Source: Akkermansia muciniphila (GTDB taxonomy: Bacteria; Verrucomicrobiota; Verrucomicrobiia; Verrucomicrobiales; Akkermansiaceae). Taken from it: a stretch of DNA of 64,000 nucleotides. How positions within the stretch are numbered: position 1 is the first letter of the stretch; every line of letters starts with the position of its first letter. The stretch lies in assembly GCA_945860285.1 (NCBI GenBank), contig CAMAQB010000002.1, forward strand, positions 28,917 to 92,916. Reading direction: 5' to 3'. Positions 35,617-47,100 of this stretch are shown here, piece by piece. The notes beneath the pieces were generated by a model. That model saw only the letters and a program-made list of their open reading frames with translations, searched no databases and was not told the DNA's origin. Both the position numbers and the translations under genes were made by a program.

Positions 35617-36315
35617 ATGAAAACAACCCTGCTCACACTCCTGCCGGCCCTCGCCTTGCCCCTTTTCGCCGCCGAGCCCAATACGCTTTCCGACCAGGAA
35701 AAAAAGGACGGCTTCGTATTGCTGTTCGACGGCAAAACGCTGGACGGCTGGCGCAACTATAAAAAAGAACAGGTCAACCCCAAATGGACCGTCGCGGACG
35801 GCGCCATCACTCTGCTGAGCAAGGGCGCGGGAGATCTCATCACGACGAAGCAATTCGCGGATTTCGAACTGCGTGTGGAATTCAAAATCGCCGCCGACGG
35901 CAATTCGGGCATCATGTGGCACGTATCGGAAAAATTCGGAGCACCCTACCAATCCGGGCCCGAATACCAAATCCTCGATTCTTTCGCAAAAACCGGATTC
36001 CAGGCCGAAGTCGCCAAGGGCAACATGGCAGGAGCCTTTTATGACATCATTCCTGTCAAAGCCGAAATCTCCAAACCCGCCGGTGAATGGAACGAGGGTG
36101 TGATCCGCATCGTCGGATCGAAAATCACGCTGTCGATCAATGGCAAAGTCACCGCCGATGTCGACAGCACGACCGATGAGTTCAAGGCCATGCTGGCGAA
36201 ATCCAAATTCGCCAAGTGGGATCATTTCAACAAGGAAACCACCGGTCACATCTGTTTTCAAGACCACGGAAATCCGGTCAGCTTCCGCAGCATTCGCATC
36301 AAGGAAATCAAATAA
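35617..36315 (+). CDS. Secreted DUF1080 (3-keto-disaccharide hydrolase family) protein
   Basis: This 232-residue protein has a signal peptide (LLTLLPALALPLFAAEP) and a concanavalin-like DUF1080 domain (GFVLLFDGKTLDGWRNYKKEQVNPKWTVADGAITLL, FELRVEFKIAADGNSGIMWHVSE, GPEYQILD, GHICFQDHGNPVSFRSIRIKEIK). The family contains 3-keto-disaccharide hydrolases acting on sugars oxidised at C3 and is greatly expanded in Planctomycetes and Verrucomicrobia. It lies 12 bases after the aminotransferase. Its TAA is followed in the same frame, nine bases on, by the GTG start of the YkuD-SerB fusion. Confidence 0.92.
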   Translation: MKTTLLTLLPALALPLFAAEPNTLSDQEKKDGFVLLFDGKTLDGWRNYKKEQVNPKWTVADGAITLLSKGAGDLITTKQFADFELRVEFKIAADGNSGIMWHVSEKFGAPYQSGPEYQILDSFAKTGFQAEVAKGNMAGAFYDIIPVKAEISKPAGEWNEGVIRIVGSKITLSINGKVTADVDSTTDEFKAMLAKSKFAKWDHFNKETTGHICFQDHGNPVSFRSIRIKEIK

Positions 36316-36324
36316 CACCGGCTT

Positions 36325-37440
36325 GTGCACATCAGCATCTCCATCGATGAACAGCTGCTGAGGCTGTCGGAAGGTGACGAGATTCTCCGCGAATACCCGG
36401 TTTCCTCCGCGGCCAAGGGCGTGGGCTTTCGCGAGGAAAGTTACCGCACCCCGACCGGTCAATTCCGCATTTGTGAAAAAATCGGCTACGACCAGCCCTT
36501 GGGAACGATTTTCAAAACACGCGAACCCACGGGTCTGTGGTCGACAGACGATGTGGTGGAAGACGACCTGATCACCTCGCGCATCCTCCGGATCGACGGC
36601 CTCGAACCCGAAAACAAGAACACGCTGGCGCGCTGCATCTACATCCATGGCACCAATCAGGAAGAGCTGATCGGCACCCCCGCCAGCCACGGCTGCATTC
36701 GCATGTCGAACATCGATGTCATCGAACTCTTCGATCTCACCCCGCTCGACACACTGGTGTCGATTGAGGCCCCGCAGCGACAACGCGGCAAGTTGATTTT
36801 TTTCGACTGCGACTCCACCCTCTCCGCGATCGAAGGCATCGACGAACTCGCCCGCGCCCGCGGACCGGAAATTTTTCAACAGGTGGTCGACCTCACTAAC
36901 GCGGCGATGAACGGGGAAATACCGCTCCACGAGGTTTTCCCGCGCCGCATGGAAATCATCCGACCCGACAAAGCCCTCTGTGAAAGCGTGGCGCGCCAGT
37001 ACATGGAAACCATCGTCGTAGGGGTTCGAGAAACCTTGCAAACCCTGCGCGAGGACGGCTGGACGATTGTCATTATCAGCGGCGGTTTCGCCCCGCTGAT
37101 CAAACCGCTGGCGGAAACATTGGGCGTGGAGTTCGTCGAGGCGGTGCCGCTGTTTCTCGATGAAAGCGGCGATTACGCGGGCTACGATGCCCATTTCCCG
37201 AGCACCCGCAATGGCGGCAAACCGGAAATCATCCGCGAATGGAAAGCGGCAATGCGGCCCAAAACAACCGTGATGGTGGGCGACGGCATCTCCGATCTGG
37301 AGTCACAAAATGAAGTCGACCTGTTCATCGGCTTCGGCGGTGTCGTGATCCGCGAGGTCGTGAAAAACAGCGCGAACCATTTCGTCGAATCCTTCGCCGA
37401 CATCCCGGCCCTCGCCAAAAAAGCCGCGAAACGCAAGTAA
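36325..37440 (+). CDS. Fusion of YkuD-type L,D-transpeptidase and SerB-type phosphoserine phosphatase
   Basis: This 371-residue protein starts at GTG 36325 and has no signal peptide. Residues about 1-146 form a YkuD domain with the catalytic motif His108 (YIHGTN) and S121-HGC124-IRM (SHGCIRMSN). Residues about 155-371 form a HAD phosphatase of the SerB type: FFDCDSTLSAIEGIDELA (Asp161/Asp163), IISGGFAPLIKPL, the lysine in NGGKPEII, and VGDGISDLE. The junction (VSIEAPQRQRGKLIFFDCD) is continuous, with no ATG or frameshift. SerB makes L-serine from phosphoserine in the cytoplasm, while YkuD normally cross-links peptidoglycan outside, so this combination is puzzling. It may link serine supply and wall chemistry, or the YkuD domain may have another cytosolic job. 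Confidence 0.9.
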   Translation: MHISISIDEQLLRLSEGDEILREYPVSSAAKGVGFREESYRTPTGQFRICEKIGYDQPLGTIFKTREPTGLWSTDDVVEDDLITSRILRIDGLEPENKNTLARCIYIHGTNQEELIGTPASHGCIRMSNIDVIELFDLTPLDTLVSIEAPQRQRGKLIFFDCDSTLSAIEGIDELARARGPEIFQQVVDLTNAAMNGEIPLHEVFPRRMEIIRPDKALCESVARQYMETIVVGVRETLQTLREDGWTIVIISGGFAPLIKPLAETLGVEFVEAVPLFLDESGDYAGYDAHFPSTRNGGKPEIIREWKAAMRPKTTVMVGDGISDLESQNEVDLFIGFGGVVIREVVKNSANHFVESFADIPALAKKAAKRK

Positions 37441-37487
37441 GCGGCTCAGTTTCCCTGCCCGCGTCCATCGCGAACGGTTGCACGAAA

Positions 37488-38129
37488 TCATTCCTTCCTT
37501 CGCCGCCGCCTCAAGACCAGGCCGACCCCCGCTGCCGCTAGCAATGATACCGAGGGCTCGGGTATCGCATTTCCCATAATGTTCAGGGCGAAGCTGTTGA
37601 GAATCATTGTGTCACCGGTCGCCAAATCGGCTACATACAAACTCCACAATCCGTTAGGGTCCAGCCCGTTGAATGATGAAAGGAATGCCGTCCGCGGCGA
37701 GGTGTCCACGCTGTCGTCAGGATCCACGGTGCGGGCATCGGGTTGGAAAATCCCGGTGACATCGCCGTCATCGGCGATTCCCGTGTGGATGTCGGACAGC
37801 CCATTGTCGGCAAAGCTGACCAACAGACTGGTGGCACCCGAGCCGTCCGGCACACTCAAACTTCTTCCGGGACGGTTCAGTAGCACCGAGAACCCGCTAT
37901 CGTGGGTGATGTAAGAATACATGTCCCCCGCCCAACCGCCGGACATGTCGAGTATCACCGATAGTTCCGTGATCGAGACGATGGTGGATGTCACCGGAAA
38001 CGTGATGGACAATCCAATCGGCGAATTGTCAGGGACCGGGAGGCCGACGACAGAAATGACCGTCGCTCCCTGGGATGGAAGGATCATCAGGGCGAACAAA
38101 ACAAAGGGTAGCTGTTTCATGGTTGGCAT
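37488..38129 (-). CDS. PEP-CTERM sorted exported protein
   Basis: This 213-residue protein has an N-terminal signal (MKQLPFVLFALMILPSQGA), a beta-rich domain resembling proprotein-convertase P-like domains (ITELSVILDMSGGWAGDMYSYITHDSGFSVLLNRPG, FNGLDPNGLWSLYVADLATGD), and a C-terminal PEP-CTERM signal (IPEPSVSLLAAAGVGLVLRRRRRKE) for exosortase-mediated sorting. No exosortase gene is in the window. It lies 36 bases downstream of the giant RCC1 gene on the same strand and may be co-transcribed. The start may be 38129 or 38120. Confidence 0.88.
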   Translation of the reverse strand: MPTMKQLPFVLFALMILPSQGATVISVVGLPVPDNSPIGLSITFPVTSTIVSITELSVILDMSGGWAGDMYSYITHDSGFSVLLNRPGRSLSVPDGSGATSLLVSFADNGLSDIHTGIADDGDVTGIFQPDARTVDPDDSVDTSPRTAFLSSFNGLDPNGLWSLYVADLATGDTMILNSFALNIMGNAIPEPSVSLLAAAGVGLVLRRRRRKE

Positions 38130-38165
38130 GGGAAAACGTTAGTGATTAAATCGTAAACTGGTTCA

Positions 38166-41100
38166 TCAAGGAAGCGCAAGCTGGTAGAAGGCACTCGGCT
38201 GGGGTGGAGATTCGTCAGTGAAACTCACCACACCAGTGGGACCGGCGGTGACCGTTGCAATGGTCTGCCAGACAACCATGTCCGTTGATCGCTCGATCTG
38301 ATAGGAACGCCCCGGGATCCCTTGGAATCGAATACCAACATGACCGCCTGGCAGCATCGTGAGGATGGGTGGATTGGTGGACGGACCGCCAGCTCCACCA
38401 CCAGCCGGCGCGGGACCGACAGTGACTGTGACCGTCCCGTTCACCGTGCCGCCGCGCCCGTCGCTCAAGGTCAGCGCAAAGGTGTCGATGCCCGAGAAGG
38501 AAGCTGGCGGCGTGTAGAGGATGGCAGTGGACTGCAACGCCACCGTGCCGCCCATGGTCGATGCCGGGCCGGCAGCAGCGACTGTGAGCAGATCGCCATC
38601 GGGATCGGCCCCCTTGGCCAGCAACTTGCGAAGCGAAACCGAAGCCGCCGTCTGGTAGGGCGTACTGAAGGCATACCCGGAGAAAGTCGGTGGTGAGTTG
38701 GTGGTGAAGGTCATGTCCAGCCCGGCGGCGTTGCCGTTGGCGTTGCTGGCAAGCGTCCGGTAGTGGTAGGTGGTTCCGGCAGTTAGTCCATTGATCGACG
38801 CGCTGACGGCGGTGGCCGAACTCGCCGTGACCGGCGACGGAATGCCAACCACCGTGGTGCCGTAGTTTGTTGTTAGACCGTACTCGAACGACACCGTGGT
38901 GCTGACGCCGCTGCCGTTCACGGTTCCGTTGAGGGTGGCGCTTGTGGTCATGATGCCCGAAGCGGCGGTCGTCACGGCACCGGGCGGAGGCGGCGAGCCG
39001 GACAAAGCCACGCAATGATTCGCCAAGGCACCTGTGAACACGGCCACAAGCCGGTCTCCAGCGGTGACAGTGCTGGTATCAAAGACGGTGGGCAGCAGCT
39101 TGACATTGCGGCGTCCCCACGCGGCGAGAGTCCCGTCGGCAAAGAGCGCGAGGTTTTCCCGATCCCCAGCCTTGACCATGCGGATGGTCTTACCGGCCAA
39201 CACGCCGGTGATGGAAACCCGCACCGGCACCAGACGTCGGGTCGCCGTATTGTCACCCACCTCGCCAGAGGAATTGTTGCCCCATGCGGCCATGGTGCCG
39301 TCGGAGCAGATGACAAGGCTGTGAGATGACCCTGCGTGGATCGCGGTGATTGTCTTGCCCGCCAACACGCCTGTTTGGTCCACCAACACTGGCACGCTGC
39401 GGTTGGTGACGCTGTTGTTGCCTAACTGGCCACCTGCATTGTATCCCCAGGCGGCCAGCGTGCCGTCCGCGCACAGCGCGAGGCTATGGCTATGGCCTGC
39501 GGCGATGGCGGTGACTTGTTTGCCGGCGAGCACGCCCGTCATGTCGACCAGCACAGGCACGCTGCTGCTGGTGGTGCTGTTGTTGCCTAACTGGCCGAAG
39601 GAGTTATCCCCCCAAGCGGCCACGGTTCCGTCCGAACACAGCGCGAGGATGTGGTTGTTTGTGGCGGAAATGGCGACCACGGATTTCTTGATCAGTACGC
39701 CGCTCTGATCTACGAGAACGGGCTGCAAGACGTAGCTTGCCGTGCCGTTGTTACCCAGCACGCCGTTGGAGTTAATCCCCCATGTGGACAAGGTTCCGTC
39801 CGAACACAACGCGATCGAATACTGGTTGCCGGCCGCAACGGCGATCACTCGTTTGCCTGCAAGCACCCCGGTGAGATCGGTCAACACCGGCATTAGTACC
39901 AAGCTGTCGGAGGTAGTGCCATTGCCGTACGCTCCCATGTTATTATGTCCCCAAGCGGCCACACTCCCGTCCACGCACAAGGCGAGATTGTGACTAGAAC
40001 CCACGGCGGCGGCGGTGACTGTCTTGCCAGCGAGCACGCCGTTCATGACCGTCGCCACCGGCGTCGTCGAGAAGGTCCTGCTGTTATTGCCCAACTGCCC
40101 AAAGAAATTCTCCCCCCATGCCCACAACTTCGTGTTCGCCCATTGCAAGACCAAATCGTTGCCGGTTCCACCGAAGTAATCGGCGACGAACGAGTAGGTG
40201 ACCCCGTCGTATGTCAACTGCACCAATTGTCCCTGCGCAAGGTTGCCAAAGGCACCTTGGATCGGGCCGTTGCCGGTTTTTCTGACAACCGTCAGACTGG
40301 TGCCCGTCGCCGGGGCGAAGTTCAGCGCGAAACCCGGCACGTTGCCAGTCGCCGCGAATTCACTGACGGTCACAGGCACGTCAGTTTCCGATTGGAACGT
40401 GATCACTTCCGCCAAACGGGTGACGACCACAGTGTAAGTTTTTGTGTTGGCAGGATCGGCACCAATGACGACCGTCTGGATCACCGTGTTGCCGACGGCC
40501 AGGTTGATCGGGGCACTCGTCGAACCCGATGTCACCGAGGCACCGTTCACCTGAATTGTCGAACCCGTGTCGGTGGCGGCAGGCGTAACCGTTAGATCGG
40601 CGGTGGCGAAGGGCACGGTGACACTATAATCGACGCGGGCGGACGAGAACCCAGGCACCAAGGTGGAGTTGCTCAACGACAACCCGGACAGCGTGGCGTA
40701 GGCCTGCGTAGTGAATGTCATATCATCGCCGTATCCGGTATCGTTGGCATTGGCGGCGACCACCCGGTAGTGATAGGTCGTGCCAAAGGCCAAGCCCTCG
40801 AGCAGGACGCTAACGGCTGTTTCTCCGGTGCCGCTGACCGACACCGGACTAGGCGTGACGGTGGTGTCGTACGCTTGGGTCAGACCAAGCTGAAACGACA
40901 GGTTCGCGGTCGTGTTGTTCGGCATGACGCTCGCATTCAAGGTGGCCGTTGTTTCGCCAATCCCGGTGGCGGCCAAGGTGGTGGTGGCGGGGCGCGGCGG
41001 CGAAGCCACGACGGCATTGCATTGGATGTAATCGTAGGAATCGCCGGAGACGGCGGACACAAAGCGTTCGCCCGTTCGCAACGCGGTGGTAATGCTCAAC

Positions 41101-44100
41101 ACCGGCACGCTGCTGCTGGTCGTGCTGTTGTTGCCCAACTCGCCGTAACTGTTAGACCCCCAGGTGGCCAGCGTGCCGTCCGAGCAGACGACGAGATTGT
41201 GCCCGATGCTGGAGGAGATTCCGGTGACTGTCTTGCCAACAAGCACGCCGCTGCGGTCCACCAACACCGGCACGTTGCTGTTGCCGGTGGTGCCGTTGCC
41301 CAGTTTGCCGGTACTGCCTGAACCCCAGGCGGCCACCGTGCCATCCGAGCACAGCGCGAGGCTGTGGGTCTGCCCGGCTGCCGCCGCCGTGATCGTCTTG
41401 CCCGACAGCACCCCGGTCTTGTCCACCGCTACCGGCGTCGAACTGTCGGTCGTGGTGTTGTTGCCCAACTGCCCGCCGGCGTTGTCGCCCCATGCCGCCA
41501 AGGTGCCATCCGAGCATACCGCCATACTGTGAGCTGTGCCAGCCGTGATGGCAGTCGGCGTTTTGCCGGAGAGAGCGCCAGTTTGGCTAACCTGGGTCGG
41601 CAGCGGATTACTGATCACCGAGGTGTTTCCCAGTTGCCCATCGCTGTTAGATCCCCATGAGGCGATGGTTCCATCCGAACACAAGGCGAGATTGTGGGCG
41701 CGGCCGGCCGCGATACCCACGACTGTCTTGCCGGCCAGTATGCCTGTCTGGCTCACCAAAACCGGACGCAAGGCATCGACATAGTTGCCATTGCCGAGTT
41801 GACCGGAGCCATTGTCCCCCCAAGCAGCCAGTGTGCCGTCGGCGCACAGCACAAGGCAATGAGCAAATCCGCAAGTGATGGCGACGATGGTTTTTCCGGC
41901 GAGCACCCCCGTTGTGTCCACCAGTTGCGGCACTGAGCTGTCGTTAGTGGTGCCGTTACCGAGTTGGCCTTGGGAGTTGCTACCCCACGCTACCAGCGTG
42001 TTGTCCGAGCACAACACCAGCTTGTGATAACTCCCCGTGGCGGTGGCGATCACCGTCTTTTGGCTGAGGATGCCCGTCATGGGCACCGCCATCGGCACCA
42101 TTTGGCCGGTGAACGATTGAAACCTGCCCCAGACCATGAGACGGTTGTTGGCCCATTGCAGCACGAGGTCGTTGCCGGTACCGCCGAAGTAATTGGCCGT
42201 GAAGGCGTAGGAAATGCCGTTGTATGTTAGATAGACCACCTGCCCCTGCGCGAGGTTGGCGAAGGTTCCCCTGATCGGGTTGTAGCCGGTGTTCTTGACC
42301 ACCATCAGGATGGTGCCGACATCCGGAGCATAGGACAGGGAAATGGCGGGTGCGTTGCCTGCGGCGGCAAACGCGCTTGCCGTCACCGGCACGGTGGTGG
42401 CGGAAGCAAAGGCGAATGCCGCCGGCAGACGGGTCACCGTGATGGAGTAGGTCTTGGTGGTGCCGCCGGTGGCGGTGACCACGGTGCTGATAGTATTGTT
42501 GCCAACGGACAGGGTGATCGCGCCACTGGGCGAGTCGGAGGCCACCGTGACGCCGTTCACCTTCACGGTGGACGTGGAATACGTCACCACCGGGGTCACG
42601 GTGATGCTGCCCACCTCGTTCGGCACCGTCAGGAGATAGCTGGTGACGGAACTGGCGAATGCAGGCGAAAGCGTGCCGTTGCTCGGTGTCAAGAATGATA
42701 GACACGCCAAACTACTGGTGGTGAAAGTGAGGTCGTCACCTGTCACCGTGCCGCCGTTGCTTGTGGCCACCACGCGGTAGTGATAGGTCGTGCCCGAGAG
42801 CAATCCGCTGAGCGTGGCACTGACCGCCGTGGCCGTGGTTCCTGTGAGAGTCGCGGGCGAAGCGGTGACGGTGGTGCCGTAGGCGGTGGTCAAGCCATAT
42901 TCGAAGGAAACCGAGGTGCTGGTGCCATTGGCGCTCACGTTGCCCCGCATGGTGGCTCCGGTGTCGGTCTCGCCGGTGGTCGCAAGGGTCGTCGCCAGCG
43001 GCGGCGGCGGCGAGGCGACCAACGCAAAGTTGTGCCCGGACCACAATCCGGAAAGTCCGCCGACGATACGCTCTCCGGTTTTCAAGGCAGTGGTGGCGAC
43101 CAACACCGGCACCATGCTGTTCGTGGTGCTGTTGTTACCCAACTGGCCGTAGAAATTGGTACCCCATGTCGCCAGGGTTCCGTCGGAACATCGTGCGAGG
43201 CTGTGGTTTTGGCCGGCGGCTATGCCAACAACGGTCTTGCCGGCGAGCACGCCCGATTGGGTGACCATGACCGGCACGTTGCTCTGGGTTGTGCTGTTAT
43301 TGCCCAGTCCACCGTTTGAATTGGCTCCCCATGCCACCAGTGTCCCGTCCGCACAAAGCGCCAGGCTGTGACTTGCCCCGGCCACCAGTGCGACCGGAGT
43401 CCTGCCGACGAGCACTCCGGTTCGATCGACCAACACCGGCACTGAGGAATTTGTGGTGCTGTTGTTGCCCAACTGGTTACTGTCGTTGGATCCCCACGCG
43501 GCAATTGAGCCGTCCGAGCACAGCGCGCAACTGTGGGATCCGCCGGCAGTCACGGCCGTAACAGTCTTTCCTGCCAACACTCCGGTTTGATTCACTAACA
43601 CCGGAACGTTGCTTTGTGTCTTGCTGTTGTTGCCGAGTTGGCCGCTGGCATTGCCACCCCACGCAGCCACCGTTCCATCCGCGCAAAGTGCCAAGCTGAA
43701 CTTCAATCCCGCCGCGATCGCGACCACTCTCTTGCTGACCAGGACACCGCTCATATCCACCAGCACTGGCACCTTGCTGTTGGTCGTGCTGTTGTTGCCT
43801 AACTGCCCGCTATCATTGCTGCCCCACGCAACGAGCGTCCCGTCGGAGCACAATGCGAGCTGGTGGTTGGCACCTACCGCGATGGCCACCACCGTTTTAC
43901 CCGCCAGCACGCCGGTCCGGTCAACCAAGACAGGCACGGCGGAATCCTCGTTGCTGTTGTTGCCCAACTGGTCGAAATAATTGGCTCCCCATGCGGCGAG
44001 CGTGCCGTCCGAACACAAGGCCAAACTGTGTACTGAGCCCGCCGCCACGGTCAGGATCGTCTTGCCGACAAGCTCGCCTGAATTCACCACCGCCACAGGC

Positions 44101-47100
44101 ACGTTAATCTGTGTCAAATGATTTGTACCCAACTGTCCGCTGCTATTGGCACCCCAGGCCAACAACCGGTTGCTCGCCCACTGCAGTACCAGGTCATTGC
44201 CAGTGCCGCCGAAGTAGTTGGCAACAAAGAAGAAGGTGACCCCGTTGTAAGTTAGAGTCACCCGTTGTCCTTGCGACAGGTTGTCAAAGGTGCCGCGGAT
44301 CGGGGCGAGGCCGGTGTTTTTCACCACGGTAAAGTCGGTGCCGACTGACGGGGCGTAGCTCAGCGCGAACGATACCGACTTGTCGGAAGCCTCGAAGTCG
44401 GGGACGGTCATGGGCACATACGTGGCGGAGTTGTAGGTGTAGACGGAGGCCAACCGGGTCACTGTCACGGTGTAGGTCTTGGTGATGCCGCCTCCTGCGG
44501 CCGTGACCTTGATGTTGATCGGGTTGTTACCTATCGTTAGATCGAGCAGCCCGCTGGCGGTGCCGGATTCCACCGGGACATCGTTGATCGTGACGGTGGC
44601 ACCCGGATTGAGGACGACCGGGGTGAACGAAATCGTCGTGGCGCTGTTCGGCACCGAGATCGAGTAACTGGTGACCCTGCTGTCGAAGGCTGGCAACAGC
44701 GTGCCGGTGCTCGCGGTCAGGCTGGCAAGAGAGGCAAAGGTGGACGTGGTGAAACTCATGTCCTCGCCCTTGACCGTGCCTCCGGCGCTGGTTGCCACCA
44801 CCCGATAATGGTAGGTGGTCCCGGAGGTCAGGCCGGCGGGGGTAGTCGCCACCGCCGTCACCGCCGCTCCTGTTAGCGTCGCGGGCGTGGCCGCAGCGGT
44901 GAGTCCGTAAGACGTGGTGGTGCCGTATTCAAAGGAGACGCTGGTGCTGCTGCCTTGGGCGCTGATGGTGCCGTTTAAGGCAGCGGCGGTGTCGGTGACA
45001 GCGGTGGCCGCCAGAGTCGTTACCGCGGGTTTCGGCGGCGCACTCACGGTGGCGAGACTGTGAGAATTCCCGCCGCTCACCGCGGTGAAACGTTCGCCTG
45101 TATTCAAGGCACCGGTGTTGACCTCCACAGCCACTTTACTGTTAGATGTGCTGTTGTTACCCAACTGGCCATAGTTGTTATAGCCCCAAGCGGCGATTGA
45201 TCCGTCGGAACACCGCGCAAGACTATGACCGCTCGTCGCCGCAATGCCCGTGACCATCTTGCCGGCCAGTACGCCTGCAGAGTTGATCACGATCGGGATG
45301 TTGCTTTGACTGGTGCTGTTGTTTCCGAGCTGGCCGTATGTGTTCTGCCCCCAAGCGGCGATGCTTCCGTCCGAGCACAATACCAGATTGTGACTCCCCC
45401 CTGCGGCAATGGCGGTGACCGTCTTGCCGAAGAGCACACCGCTCCGATCCACCAGTACCGGCACCGAGGCACTGATAGTGCTGTTGTTGCCCAACTGGCC
45501 GCTGAAGTTGTTGCCCCAAGCGGCCAAAGTGCCATCCGAACACAGCACAAGGCTGTGGTATTCTCCGGCGGCGATGGCAATGACCGTCTTGCCGGATAGC
45601 ACGCCAGTGCGATCCACCAGCACCGGAAGGTCGGCGTGCATGGTGCTCTTGTTGCCCAATTGGCCGGAAGAATTGTAGCCCCATGAGGCAAGAGTGCCGT
45701 CCGAGCAGAGTGCCAACGCATGGTTGGATCCGGCGGCGATCGCCACCACGATTTTGCCGGCAAGCACCCCCGAATCGCTGACCAGGACCGGCCGGTAGCT
45801 CTGCTCGATCGTACCTCTGCCCAGTTGGCCGGAGTCGCCCCGACCCCACCCGGCTACCCGGCCGTCGGAGCACAACGCCAGACAATACTGGTTCCCGGTC
45901 GCCACGGAAACCACCGTCCTGCCTGAAAGCACGCCAGTCTGGTCAACCAACACTGGGATGTCGCTGCGCGCCGAGCTGCCGTTGCCCAATTGAAAGAAAG
46001 TGTTGTCGCCCCATGTGACCACGGTGCCGTCGGAACACACGGCCAGACACAGGTCGCCGCCTGCGTCACTGGCGATCACGACCTTGCCGTCGAGCGCTCC
46101 CTTCATGAACACCGGCACCGGCACGCTGCTGCTTGTGGTCACATTGTTGCCCAATTGGCCAGAAGAATTGTAGCCCCAGGCTAACAATCGTGCGTTGGCC
46201 CACTGCAGAACCAGATCATTGCCATTACCGCCAAAATAGTTTGCCACAAATACATAGGTAATCCCGCCGAAGGTCAAATTCACCGCCTGCCCTTGGTTCA
46301 GGTTGTCAAACTTGCCCTGGATGAATGCCAAGCCGGTGTTGTTGACAACCGTTAGATCTGTCCCGACTATCGGCGCAAAATTCAACGAAAAATTTGCTGT
46401 GTTTCCTATAAGCGTGAGCACGTCTACTGTCAAAGGGACATCCTGCATGTTGGTAAAGTTGGCACTTAGGTTGTTGCTGCTGAAACTTGCCACTATCGTA
46501 TGCGCGCTGGAAACGTTTGTGATCGTATAGTTGGACAACGAACCCTTTGAAGAGCCGTCCACCAAGACGTCCGCAATGTGATAGCCGGGCTCGGCAGTGA
46601 TCGTATAGGCCTGACTTTCTCCTTGATTCAGGGTCACCCCCCCCGCCGGGCTGATGCTTCCATTCGGCCCCGCCGTCGCCTCGACGGTCCACGAGAATGC
46701 TTCGTCGGCACCGATGTCAGGCGTGCTGGCGTTCCGGGCACTTCCGTCATAATCCAAGGGAACTCCGGTAAGTGGTGTCCCGGTGTTGTTCGCAGGACTA
46801 CTGAAGGCGATGTGCAGATCCACCGATGCAGGAGGCTGGGCCGCGCCAAGAAAAAGAGGATCGCCGGTCAGACTGTTCGCATCCTGCCCGGTCGCGGTCT
46901 GCCATGTGGCAAGAGAACTGCGGTCGACGCTGTTGTAGCGGCCGAGCATACCGCCCGTGCCCGAGCTAAAGACGAGATTGTTGCTTGCGGTCAGGCCGGC
47001 AGGATTCGCCACCGTGCCGCCGTACTGCAGGGCATAATGTTTGCTGGTAGCTCCGCTGTTGCTGCGCGAATTGAAAAAGATGTTGTTCACGTATGCGCGG

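Noticed and set aside
35326-37194. 622-residue minus-strand ORF opposite the DUF1080 and YkuD-SerB genes
   Set aside because: It is fully antisense to genes with clear catalytic motifs, has biased composition, and resembles no protein; it is a GC-rich shadow frame.
39000-46200. Periodic repeats that could suggest a CRISPR array or tandem satellite
   Set aside because: The period is about 150 bases, lies in frame, and encodes RCC1 repeats with varied DNA; no 25-40 base identical repeats with unique spacers.
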